From the NCBI GenBank assembly GCA_030433355.1, contig JAUIMG010000002.1, positions 186,001-250,000 of the forward strand: a stretch of 64,000 bases of DNA, given 5' to 3'. Both the position numbers and the translations under genes were made by a program. This document shows, one piece after another, positions 42,361 through 50,594 of this stretch; position 1 is the stretch's first letter, and each line of letters opens with the position of its first letter. The notes below the pieces were generated by a model that worked only from the letters and a program-made list of their open reading frames with translations, made no database searches and was not told where the DNA came from. Source of the DNA: Bacteroidia bacterium (lineage in GTDB: Bacteria > Bacteroidota > Bacteroidia > Flavobacteriales_E > Vicingaceae).

Positions 42361-43403
42361 TGAGAATTCGATATCTGTTTGCAGTTATTCTTCTTTTTGC
42401 ATTATTTTATTCTTGCAAAGAGAAAGATAAGGCTGTTCTTGAGTCTAAAGTTATTTTAGAGTTTCAAGCACAACCAAAAATATCTAGTATAAGAGGAATT
42501 TCTGTTATAGATACCAATACTTTATGGTTGAGCGGATCTAAATCTACTGTGCTCAAAAGTATGGATGGCGGTAAGAGTTGGGATAGCCTTAAAGTTCCTA
42601 GTTTAGAATTATTAGATTTTCGTGACATAGAAGCGTTTTCAGATAAAGAAGCCATTATAATTAGTGCGGGCTTTCCTTCAAGAGTGTATAAAACAAAAGA
42701 TGGTGGAACAAGCTGGCTTCTTGTTCATGAAAATAATGACTCTAGTGCTTTCATGAATAGTATTTATTTTAAATCAGAGAATGAAGGGTTAATTTTTGGA
42801 GATAAACTAGGGGAGAGACATTTGATTCTTAAAACTATAGATGCAGGGGAAAGTTGGTTTAGACTTGCAGATTCTGTTCTACCTATGCCTTTAGCAGTTG
42901 AACACGGTTATGCTGCTAGTGGAAGCTGTATCACCAATAATTCTAATGGCGAATATGTAATTGGGTTAGGAGGAGAAGTCTCCAGGGTTTATGTAGAAAA
43001 TCAAAAGTATTGGGAAGCCTTCAACACAACTTTGAATGGTGGAATGAATACGAGTGGAATTTATTCTATTGCTTCCGGAGATTTAGTATTAATGGCTGTT
43101 GGAGGAGATTATTTAAAAGCTGATTCTTCTTACTATCCAACTATTTCCTTTGATGGTGGAAAAAGTTGGGAACAAACAAAAGCTAAAGTAAATGGATATC
43201 GTTCGGTTGTGGATTATTCTAAAAACAAAAACGCTTGGATTGCAGCAGGGATTAATGGCTTAGATTATAGCTTCAATAATGGAGAAAGTTGGACTTTCTT
43301 AAAAACAGAAGAAATCAATACCCTTCAATTTGACGCTCAAGGATATTATGCTTGGGCGGCAGGTTCAAAGGGAAAAATTTGGAAGATTAAATGGACAGAT
43401 TAA
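42360..43403 (+). CDS. BNR/YCF48-like beta-propeller lipoprotein
   Basis: 347 residues with a lipobox (LLFALFYSC, cysteine at 19). The body repeats the Asp-box motif (SxDGGKSW, for example MDGGKSWDS, KDGGTSWLL, IDAGESWFR, FDGGKSWEQ, NNGESWTF) as in YCF48/photosystem II stability-factor-like propellers and sialidase-type folds. Likely anchored in an outer membrane; binding partner or activity unknown. Coupled to fumC by a one-base overlap; shares TTAA with convergent manC. Confidence 0.85.
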   Translation: MRIRYLFAVILLFALFYSCKEKDKAVLESKVILEFQAQPKISSIRGISVIDTNTLWLSGSKSTVLKSMDGGKSWDSLKVPSLELLDFRDIEAFSDKEAIIISAGFPSRVYKTKDGGTSWLLVHENNDSSAFMNSIYFKSENEGLIFGDKLGERHLILKTIDAGESWFRLADSVLPMPLAVEHGYAASGSCITNNSNGEYVIGLGGEVSRVYVENQKYWEAFNTTLNGGMNTSGIYSIASGDLVLMAVGGDYLKADSSYYPTISFDGGKSWEQTKAKVNGYRSVVDYSKNKNAWIAAGINGLDYSFNNGESWTFLKTEEINTLQFDAQGYYAWAAGSKGKIWKIKWTD

Positions 43404-44479
43404 ACGTATTTATCTCCTTTGTTAAGCTTAATATCCGTTACAAACTGCTTGATTTTTTGCTCGTCTTCCTTTTTGCAAATTAATAAGGTATTATTAGACT
43501 CTACTACAATATAGTTATCCAAACCTTGTAAAACTACCAGCTTATCTTTAGGTACACTAACAATACAATCTTTGGAGTCGTACATTTTAACTTCGTTGCC
43601 AATAATAGCATTGCCGTCTTTATCTTGATCTAAATGGGTATAAATAGATCCCCAAGTACCTAAGTCAGACCAACCGATATCCGCACTGATTACATAAACG
43701 TTGTCTGCTTTTTCCATAACACCATAATCAATACTAACACTTTTTGTTATAGCGTAAATTTGTTCTATGGCCTGCAGTTCGTCAACTGTATTAAATGCAT
43801 CTTCTTTTTCTTCAAATAGAGACTCCACATCATCCAAATGTTTTTTGAAGGCTTTATTAATGCTTTTTAAACTCCAAATAAACATGCCTGAATTCCAACT
43901 AAATTCTCCACTTTCAACAAATTGCTTCGCTAATTCTAAATCAGGCTTTTCCGTGAAGGTTTTTACCTTCTTAATTTCATTATCATCGCTATCATCAAAT
44001 TGAATGTAACCATATCCTGTATCTGGCCTACTTGGCTTTATGCCTAAAGTAAGAAGGGCATCATTTTCCGCTGTAAAAGCTAATGCTTTATGCATAACTT
44101 CTACAAAGTGATCTTCTTTTAAAATAAGATGATCTGCAGGAGCTACTATGATATTTGCATTTGGGTTAAGCTTTAGTATTTTATGATTGGCATAAGCAAT
44201 ACAAGGAGCAGTATTTCTTCTGCTTGGTTCGCATAATACTTGAGATTCATCTATGCCTATTTGCTCTATCACTAAATCTTTATACATTTCATTTGTAACC
44301 ACAAGAATATTTTCTGCAGGAGCAATCTTCTTTAACCTTTCAAAAGTTTGCTGAATTAATGTTTGACCAGTTCCTAAAATATCAATGAATTGCTTTGGAT
44401 AAGAAGTTCTACTCATTGGCCAAAATCTGCTGCCAATTCCTCCTGCCATTATCACACAATAATTGTCTTCTCTTTTCAT
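43400..44479 (-). CDS. manC: mannose-1-phosphate guanylyltransferase
   Basis: Makes GDP-mannose from GTP and mannose-1-phosphate for polysaccharides and glycolipids. 359 residues; nucleotidyltransferase signature MAGGIGSRFWPMSR followed by PKQF, later the TFTEKP segment. There is no fused phosphomannose isomerase domain. Preceded by a consensus -7 box. Follows the SprT-like gene by 51 bases on the same strand. Confidence 0.94.
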   Translation of the reverse strand: MKREDNYCVIMAGGIGSRFWPMSRTSYPKQFIDILGTGQTLIQQTFERLKKIAPAENILVVTNEMYKDLVIEQIGIDESQVLCEPSRRNTAPCIAYANHKILKLNPNANIIVAPADHLILKEDHFVEVMHKALAFTAENDALLTLGIKPSRPDTGYGYIQFDDSDDNEIKKVKTFTEKPDLELAKQFVESGEFSWNSGMFIWSLKSINKAFKKHLDDVESLFEEKEDAFNTVDELQAIEQIYAITKSVSIDYGVMEKADNVYVISADIGWSDLGTWGSIYTHLDQDKDGNAIIGNEVKMYDSKDCIVSVPKDKLVVLQGLDNYIVVESNNTLLICKKEDEQKIKQFVTDIKLNKGDKYV

Positions 44480-44499
44480 TCTTCTTTATTTAGTGAATT

Positions 44500-44507
44500 C
44501 AAAAGTA
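44500..44507 (-). promoter_or_regulatory. candidate -7 box of manC
   Basis: TACTTTTG on the minus strand, exact consensus, 20 bases before the manC start codon. No clear -33 TTG. Confidence 0.45.
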
Positions 44508-44530
44508 ATTAAAGTCTTTACTTTCTATTC

Positions 44531-45148
44531 TTAATTTTTATTAATGGTAGTACTCTCTATTTTCTTTACTTCAGCATGTGCGCTTACTAAATATAACTTA
44601 CCATTATCTAAGCTCACACATTCAAACCTGCTTCTTCTTTTGTTCCCTTTTTTGAATTTTTTATTCTTGCCAACAATAAAAGAATCTCCATGACTAAGAT
44701 CCTCTAAATGAATTTTTGGAATGGAATCGTATTTTTTTAGCGCTATATAAAGCTCTGGGTCGCTACAAGAAGATGCTTTTGGGCTATTTAAATGTTTTGC
44801 TAAACTTTTTTGTAAGTCTACAGGGAATGGAACTACTTTGGTTACTCTTTTCAAATAATTAGCATAGGTAGTTTTCCATTCTATTCCATGAGGGGCTACT
44901 TTGTTTCTATGTTGATTCCAAACAGCAGCATGAGCAATTTCATGGGTTAGGGTGATTAGAAAGTGATAGCGATTTAAATCTCCATTAACGGAAATTTTAT
45001 GCTGCTCTCCTTTTAAACTTGGTCGAAAATCTCCAAGTTTAGTTTGTCTTTTTTTTGTGATTCTTAAATGGAAATTATACTCTTTAAACCATTGACTAAT
45101 CATGGGAATGGCTTCTTCAGGAATATATTTTTTTAGTACTTCAGACAA
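44531..45148 (-). CDS. SprT-like zinc-metalloprotease-fold protein
   Basis: 205 residues. The HExxH motif is at His69-Glu70-Ile-Ala-His73 (LTHEIAHAAVWN), followed by an HGIEWKTTY segment that supplies the third ligand in the SprT family. The C-terminal half lacks an obvious four-cysteine zinc ribbon. SprT-like proteins include DNA-protein crosslink proteases, but bacterial function is largely unknown. The start directly abuts the feoB stop, so it is probably in the feo transcript. Confidence 0.8.
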   Translation of the reverse strand: MSEVLKKYIPEEAIPMISQWFKEYNFHLRITKKRQTKLGDFRPSLKGEQHKISVNGDLNRYHFLITLTHEIAHAAVWNQHRNKVAPHGIEWKTTYANYLKRVTKVVPFPVDLQKSLAKHLNSPKASSCSDPELYIALKKYDSIPKIHLEDLSHGDSFIVGKNKKFKKGNKRRSRFECVSLDNGKLYLVSAHAEVKKIESTTINKN

Positions 45149-47116
45149 TTAACTAAACCATTGAAAAACCAATAAACTAGAAAAATAAGCTAGAGCTCCC
45201 ATATAAACCAACTGAATTATTGGCCACTTCCAACCTCCTGTTTCCTTAACAACTATGGCAACGGTCGCCATGCATTGGAGCGCAAAGGCATAGAAAATTA
45301 AGAGAGAGTATCCGGTGGCTTTGGTATATACTTTTTCTCCAGTAGTTGAATTTATGGCTTTGGCCATTTTACCTCTAATAGATTCTGTATTTTCTTCATC
45401 GCCTACACTATAAAGCGTAGCCATGGTTCCCACAAAAACTTCTCTAGCGGCAAAAGAAGTAACTACGGCTATACCTATTTTCCAGTCAAAACCAAGTGGA
45501 CGAATAGCAGGTTCTATGAACTTTCCTATATGCCCTGCATAAGACTCTTCTAATTTTTCACTAGCTATTTGATCGGAATAATCTTCCTTATTCAAGTGAG
45601 GATTTTCTGAGAACATCTGTTCGAATTTATGATCAACTTGAGCCATTTTTTCTCCAGGACCATAAGAAGACAATACCCAAAGAATGATAGAAATAGCTAT
45701 GATAATTTTCCCTGCTTCAAATAGGAATACTTTAACTTTATTTAAAATGGTCATCCCAACATTTTTCCAACGAGGCATTCTGTAAATGGGAAGCTCCATA
45801 ATAAAGTGACTTCTTTCTTCAGACTTTACCCAATACTTCATCACCCAAGCGGTAACTAAAGCGGCAACAAAACCTAAAAGATAAAGAGCCATCATAACAA
45901 CACCTTGTAGATTAAAGCCTAAAAATTGCTTTTCTGCAGGTATAATCAATGCTATTAATAAAGTGTAGACTGGAATTCTGGCAGAACAGCTAATTAATGG
46001 GGTTACAAAAATGGTCAGTAAACGCTCTTTTTTATTCGCAATAGTTCTTGCGCTCATAATTGCAGGTACAGCGCAAGCTGCCCCACCTAGCAGCGGAATG
46101 ATAGATCTTCCATTTAAGCCAAAACGCTTTAAAATCGTATCGGTTAAATAACTGACTCGAGACAGGTAACCTGTATCTTCTAGTATGGCTATAAACATGA
46201 AGAGCAAGGCAATTTGTGGAATGAATATGATAATTCCTCCCAAACCTGCTAATACGCCATCTACCAACAAATCGTTGAGAACACCTTGGGGTAAGGTTTC
46301 CGCTAGCAAGTTTCCAAAAACCATAAATCCATTTTCTATCCAATCCATTGGATAGGTAGACCAAGAGAATATTGCTTGAAAGATTAAGAAGAGAATAAAA
46401 AGAAATATGACAAAACCCCAAACAGAATGAGTAAATACACTATCAATTTTTTTGGTGGTTTCTGCAGTTTTAGCAGGTCCCTCACTTTTTACTGTTTTTG
46501 CAATAACTTTTTTTATCCAGTTAAAGCGCTCTATTGTATTGTCTAATGGGTCTTTCTCTTCGTGCTTTTCTACAATCTTTTTGACTTTTTGATAGCTAAA
46601 ATTCGCAAGTCTTTCTTTTAGCTGATCTACCCCTTTTCCCAATCTTGCGTTCATAGGGACAATAGGAATACCTAATTCTTTTTCTAGTTGCTGAACATCA
46701 ATAGATTGCTTGTTGAGTTCTACTATATCCATCATGTTAAGCACTAAGATGGTTGGATACTCTAAGTCGATAAGCTGAGTGGCAAGTAAAAGGTTTCTTT
46801 TTAAGCTAGAGGCATCTGCTACAATGACAACTATTTCATCTAAATCGTTTCTGTTGTTATTAGTAAGGTATTCAAAAGTTACTCTTTCGTCTTCAGATCT
46901 TGGGCTTAGGCTATAAGTACCAGGTAAATCAATTACCTCAGCCTTTTTATTTTTTGAAAGATTTAGATTCCCAATTTTTTTTTCTACGGTAACTCCCGGA
47001 AAGTTTCCAATTCTTTGATTTAAGCCAGTAAGCGCATTAAAAAGTGTAGATTTTCCAGAATTTGGATTCCCCACAAGGACTAAACGTACTTTTTCTTTCT
47101 TTTCTACTACTTCCAA
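45149..47116 (-). CDS. feoB: ferrous iron transporter FeoB
   Basis: Imports Fe2+ across the inner membrane. 655 residues: N-terminal G domain with GNPNSGKS at 16-23, DLPGTYSL and LNMMD, then the membrane part with two gate domains (GGIIIFIPQIALLFMFIAIL and FAAREVFVG). Length is slightly under the E. coli form, and the terminal regulatory tail is short. Preceded by feoA two bases upstream. Confidence 0.96.
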   Translation of the reverse strand: MEVVEKKEKVRLVLVGNPNSGKSTLFNALTGLNQRIGNFPGVTVEKKIGNLNLSKNKKAEVIDLPGTYSLSPRSEDERVTFEYLTNNNRNDLDEIVVIVADASSLKRNLLLATQLIDLEYPTILVLNMMDIVELNKQSIDVQQLEKELGIPIVPMNARLGKGVDQLKERLANFSYQKVKKIVEKHEEKDPLDNTIERFNWIKKVIAKTVKSEGPAKTAETTKKIDSVFTHSVWGFVIFLFILFLIFQAIFSWSTYPMDWIENGFMVFGNLLAETLPQGVLNDLLVDGVLAGLGGIIIFIPQIALLFMFIAILEDTGYLSRVSYLTDTILKRFGLNGRSIIPLLGGAACAVPAIMSARTIANKKERLLTIFVTPLISCSARIPVYTLLIALIIPAEKQFLGFNLQGVVMMALYLLGFVAALVTAWVMKYWVKSEERSHFIMELPIYRMPRWKNVGMTILNKVKVFLFEAGKIIIAISIILWVLSSYGPGEKMAQVDHKFEQMFSENPHLNKEDYSDQIASEKLEESYAGHIGKFIEPAIRPLGFDWKIGIAVVTSFAAREVFVGTMATLYSVGDEENTESIRGKMAKAINSTTGEKVYTKATGYSLLIFYAFALQCMATVAIVVKETGGWKWPIIQLVYMGALAYFSSLLVFQWFS

Positions 47117-47118
47117 TT

Positions 47119-47343
47119 CTATGCGTTTATCTCCATTTTTTCAGCATCATCTTTTCGAATACTAATAAAGCTGTCTTCTACTCGAATTATCATTGGTTCA
47201 CCGAAAGGTGCGATACGCTCTAGCGTAATTTCTTCCCCTAAAATACAACCCATACTGTACAATTGAATGGTCAACTGTTTATCAAGCACTTTGGTAAGTG
47301 TAACTGTATCTCCAATTTTACAGTCTGCAAGGGTCTTCGTCAT
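47119..47343 (-). CDS. feoA: iron transport accessory protein FeoA
   Basis: 74-residue SH3-like protein that modulates FeoB. MTKTLADCKIGDTVTLTKV and LYSMGCILGEEITL are typical. Two bases from feoB and three bases after the small lipoprotein gene, forming a tight operon. Confidence 0.93.
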   Translation of the reverse strand: MTKTLADCKIGDTVTLTKVLDKQLTIQLYSMGCILGEEITLERIAPFGEPMIIRVEDSFISIRKDDAEKMEINA

Positions 47344-47346
47344 TAT

Positions 47347-47568
47347 TTAGATAGATTCTAAATTGCAAAAATAAGGTTTAAAGCTAGTTGTTGCTATACT
47401 TTCGTTAAAAGTATGCATACTATTTGGTGATTTATTTAAACTCCAAGAAGGACAGTCACATTTTTTCTTTTTCTTCTTCGGTTTTTTCTTATAGGCAGAA
47501 ACCCCAGAAGCACAGCTGAATAGCATTGCACTTAAAAAGAGTAGAATAAAAAACCGACTTTTAGTCAT
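47347..47568 (-). CDS. small lipoprotein in the feo operon
   Basis: 73 residues. Lipoprotein signal (SRFFILLFLSAMLFSC, cysteine at 19), then a lysine cluster (KKKPKKKKKKCDCPSW) with a CDC pair. It is the first gene of the feoAB transcript, ending three bases before feoA. The paired cysteines could bind metal, but no family is recognised. The start codon lies five bases after a consensus -7 box, suggesting a leaderless or nearly leaderless transcript. Confidence 0.7.
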   Translation of the reverse strand: MTKSRFFILLFLSAMLFSCASGVSAYKKKPKKKKKKCDCPSWSLNKSPNSMHTFNESIATTSFKPYFCNLESI

Positions 47569-47572
47569 CTTT

Positions 47573-47580
47573 CAAAGGTA
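47573..47580 (-). promoter_or_regulatory. -7 box of the feo operon promoter
   Basis: TACCTTTG on the minus strand matches the consensus exactly and ends only four bases before the ATG of the small lipoprotein gene (47568), so the transcript probably starts at or next to the start codon. Directly behind it lies the nrdJ terminator. Confidence 0.55.
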
Positions 47581-47587
47581 CTGAACT

Positions 47588-47619
47588 AAAAATGCCCCAA
47601 ATTAATTTGGGGCATTTTT
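47588..47619 (-). terminator. terminator after nrdJ
   Basis: A perfect 32-base palindrome (half-site AAAAATGCCCCAAATT) with A and T tails on both sides. It ends the nrdJ transcript and separates it from the feo operon on the same strand. Confidence 0.88.
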
Positions 47620-47644
47620 AATACTATTTGTTTAATTTAAGAAA

Positions 47645-50260
47645 TTATCCACATTTGCTATATCCACAATCAGAACAAGTCAAGCAACCTTCTTTAAACA
47701 TCAGGCCTTCTTCTGAGCTACATTCAGGACAAGCTTGGCCTTCGGCTTTAGTGCCATCTGGAATATATCTCTTTAATGCCCTTTGAACACCGTTTTTCCA
47801 AGTATTTAAACTTTCATCACTTAAGTGAAGATTGTTTACCATATCCACAACAAAGTTGATTGGCATACCGTGTCTTAATACTCCAGAAATTAGTTTTGCA
47901 TAGTTCCAATACTCTTGTGTAAAGGTTCTAGATAGACCTTCAATTGTGGTTTTGTAGCCGTCCTTATCCTCGTATTGGAAATCGTATCTCGCTCTTCCAT
48001 CTTCCGTTTTATTTCTAATTACCCAACCTTTATCTACATGACCAAGAATTGAGAAAGAATCTTCTGCACGTCCGGTAAAGATTTCGTAAGGTCTACCATC
48101 AATGGTTCCAACAACTGCAATCCACTTTTCAGAATTATTATTGAATTTAATAACATCTGCTTCAATAACCTTTGGCCTTTTAGGAGCTTGTGTCTCCATG
48201 AAAGTAACTACTTCTTCTTTCTTAGTTCCTTTGTCATCGTTACTTACTAGAACTCCTGAACGAGATCCATCTCTGTAAACCGTAATTCCTTTGCATCCAC
48301 TTTCCCATCCTGTTTGGTATATTTTACTTACCATTTCTTCAGAGATATCATTAGGGACATTCACAGTTACACTAATGGAGTGATCTACCCATTTTTGAAC
48401 AGCACCTTGCATTTTTACTTTATTTACCCAGTCAACATCGTTAGCTGTGGCTTTATAGTATGGAGTTTTTTGAATGATTTCGTCTAATTGCTCTTGGCTG
48501 TATGTTGAGACTTCCGAGATATCATATCCATTAACTTCTAACCAAGTTTTGAAATTGTGGTGGAAGACATTGTATTCTTCCCAAGAATCTCCAACTTCAT
48601 CAACAAAGTCAACTCTTGAATTTTGATCGTTTGGATTAACTTTCTTTCTTCTTTTATAAGAAACCATAAATACAGGCTCTATTCCAGAAGTAGTTTGTGT
48701 CATAATGCTTGTTGTTCCTGTTGGAGCAATAGTTAAAAGAGCAATATTTCTTCTTCCATATTTAACCATGTCTTCATACAGTGCTGGGTCAGCATCTTTG
48801 ATACGATTAATCATTGGGTTTTTCTCTTCTCTAATAGAGTCATAGATTGGGAAAGAGCCTCTATCTTTTGCCATAGCTACGGAAGAACGATAAGCCTCTA
48901 ATGCTAAAGTCTTATGTACTTTTACTGAAAAATCTAAGGCTTCATCAGTTCCATAAACTTTGTTCAATGCTGCTAGCATATCTCCTTCTGCAGTGATACC
49001 AACTCCTGTTCTTCTTCCTTCAATGCACTTCTGCTTAATCTTTTTCCAAAGTGTTAATTCTGTTCTTTTTACCTCTATGCTTTCTGGATCGTCTTCAATC
49101 TTTTTGATGATTGCATCAATTTTCTCCATTTCAAGATCTACGATATCATCCATAATTCTTTGCGCATAAGCAGAATGCTGCTTAAACTTAGGCATATTAA
49201 AGCTTGCCTCTGGAGTAAATGGATTATCTACGTAGCTATATAGGTTAATTGCTAATAGTCTGCAGCTATCATAAGGGCATAATGGAATTTCTCCACATGG
49301 ATTAGTAGAAACAGTCTTGAATCCTAAGTCTGCATAGCAATCAGGAATAGATTCATTCGTTACAGTATCCCAGAATAAAATTCCTGGTTCTGCAGATTTC
49401 CATGCATTGTGAACTATTTTATTCCAAAGCTTAGGAGCATTAGTAGTTGTCTCATAAGTTGGGTTGTCTCCTTCAACAGGATATTGTTGTTTAAAGTCTT
49501 TATTCTCTATCACTGCTTTCATAAAGTCGTCAGTGATTTTAACGGAAACATTTGCTCCAGTTACTTTCGTTCCATCCATTTTTGCGTCAATAAATCCTTC
49601 AGCATCTGGATGCTTAACAGAAACACTTAACATCAAAGCACCTCTTCTACCATCTTGAGCAACCTCTCTGGTAGAGTTAGAATATCTTTCCATAAATGGA
49701 ACGATACCTGTAGAAGTTAATGCAGAGTTCATTACTGGACTTCCTTTTGGTCTGATGTGAGATAAGTCGTGACCAACACCGCCTCTTCTCTTCATTAATT
49801 GAACTTGCTCTTCATCTATTTTTAGAACCCCACCATAAGAGTCAGCCGTACCCTTATTACCGATTACAAAACAATTAGATAAAGAAGCAATTTGGTATTT
49901 ATTTCCAATACCGGTCATTGGACCTCCTTGAGGAACAATATATTTAAAGTCTTTTAGAAGATTATATACTTCTTCTTCTGAAAGAGGATTAGGATATTTT
50001 TTCTCTACTCTTGCAATTTCAGAAGCAAGCCTTCTATGCATATCATCTGGAGTATTTTCATAGATATTTCCCGCAGAATCTTTTAATGCATATTTGTTTA
50101 CCCAAACATTAGCTGCTAAATCATCTCCTTTGAAATATTCTGATGCTCCAGCAACAGCTTCTTCATAAGTGTAAATTTTTTTATTTGTGTCATTTTGCTG
50201 CTTGGTTGGGTCGAAGTTCACACGAACTTCAGTTTCTTTTTTTTCGGCTGTTTCTTTCAT
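47645..50260 (-). CDS. nrdJ: adenosylcobalamin-dependent ribonucleotide reductase (class II)
   Basis: Makes deoxyribonucleotides using vitamin B12, without oxygen. 871 residues: N-terminal part, the barrel motifs NPCGEIPLCPYDSC and APTGTTSIM, the TSCPD domain (HGMPINFVVDMVNNL) and a C-terminal four-cysteine zinc ribbon-like tail (CPECSSEEG, CSDCGYSKCG). The class I nrdA/B genes are not in the window. The gene needs B12, but no cobalamin riboswitch is visible in the 334-base upstream gap. Confidence 0.95.
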   Translation of the reverse strand: MKETAEKKETEVRVNFDPTKQQNDTNKKIYTYEEAVAGASEYFKGDDLAANVWVNKYALKDSAGNIYENTPDDMHRRLASEIARVEKKYPNPLSEEEVYNLLKDFKYIVPQGGPMTGIGNKYQIASLSNCFVIGNKGTADSYGGVLKIDEEQVQLMKRRGGVGHDLSHIRPKGSPVMNSALTSTGIVPFMERYSNSTREVAQDGRRGALMLSVSVKHPDAEGFIDAKMDGTKVTGANVSVKITDDFMKAVIENKDFKQQYPVEGDNPTYETTTNAPKLWNKIVHNAWKSAEPGILFWDTVTNESIPDCYADLGFKTVSTNPCGEIPLCPYDSCRLLAINLYSYVDNPFTPEASFNMPKFKQHSAYAQRIMDDIVDLEMEKIDAIIKKIEDDPESIEVKRTELTLWKKIKQKCIEGRRTGVGITAEGDMLAALNKVYGTDEALDFSVKVHKTLALEAYRSSVAMAKDRGSFPIYDSIREEKNPMINRIKDADPALYEDMVKYGRRNIALLTIAPTGTTSIMTQTTSGIEPVFMVSYKRRKKVNPNDQNSRVDFVDEVGDSWEEYNVFHHNFKTWLEVNGYDISEVSTYSQEQLDEIIQKTPYYKATANDVDWVNKVKMQGAVQKWVDHSISVTVNVPNDISEEMVSKIYQTGWESGCKGITVYRDGSRSGVLVSNDDKGTKKEEVVTFMETQAPKRPKVIEADVIKFNNNSEKWIAVVGTIDGRPYEIFTGRAEDSFSILGHVDKGWVIRNKTEDGRARYDFQYEDKDGYKTTIEGLSRTFTQEYWNYAKLISGVLRHGMPINFVVDMVNNLHLSDESLNTWKNGVQRALKRYIPDGTKAEGQACPECSSEEGLMFKEGCLTCSDCGYSKCG

Positions 50261-50594
50261 AATTGAACAATTGGTGGGCTCTTATCACAAGAGCATTAAT
50301 AGTAATTTAACGTTGACCAAGGTAGTCATGCATTAATCTCATTTCAAGATGGATGCTTTCGTTTTTATTAACAAATTGCATTTCATTTTGCTCAAATGGA
50401 TTGACAGTAGCTAGATGGATTTTTGCCTCTATTTTTTCAACAATTTGAAATTTTAATTGATTTTTTACATTTTAATTTTATGTAAAATTTATATTAGAAA
50501 AAACTACATCTTTTTTAAAATTAGCCATTTATCAGGAATAAATTTCCATACACTATTGGTTACTTTTGCAAAGCCTTTTTGAGCAAGAATTTAG
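50261..50594. other. nrdJ-hemA intergenic region (334 bases) with a possible small ORF
   Basis: On the minus strand an open frame of 50 codons leads into the nrdJ leader and ends at 50307; the only ATG gives a 24-residue peptide (50307-50381, MQFVNKNESIHLEMRLMH...). Earlier codons read as protein-like, so an alternative start or a broken gene is possible. A six-base hairpin GCTCTT/AAGAGC lies next to it. The rest is plain AT-rich sequence apart from the hemA -7 box. Confidence 0.3.
50561..50568 (+). promoter_or_regulatory. -7 box of the haem operon promoter
   Basis: TACTTTTG matches TAnnTTTG exactly and lies 27 bases before the hemA-hemC start. No clear TTG at -33. Confidence 0.5.

Noticed and set aside
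50261-50594. Cobalamin riboswitch before nrdJ
   Set aside because: The conserved B12-box sequences were looked for and not seen.
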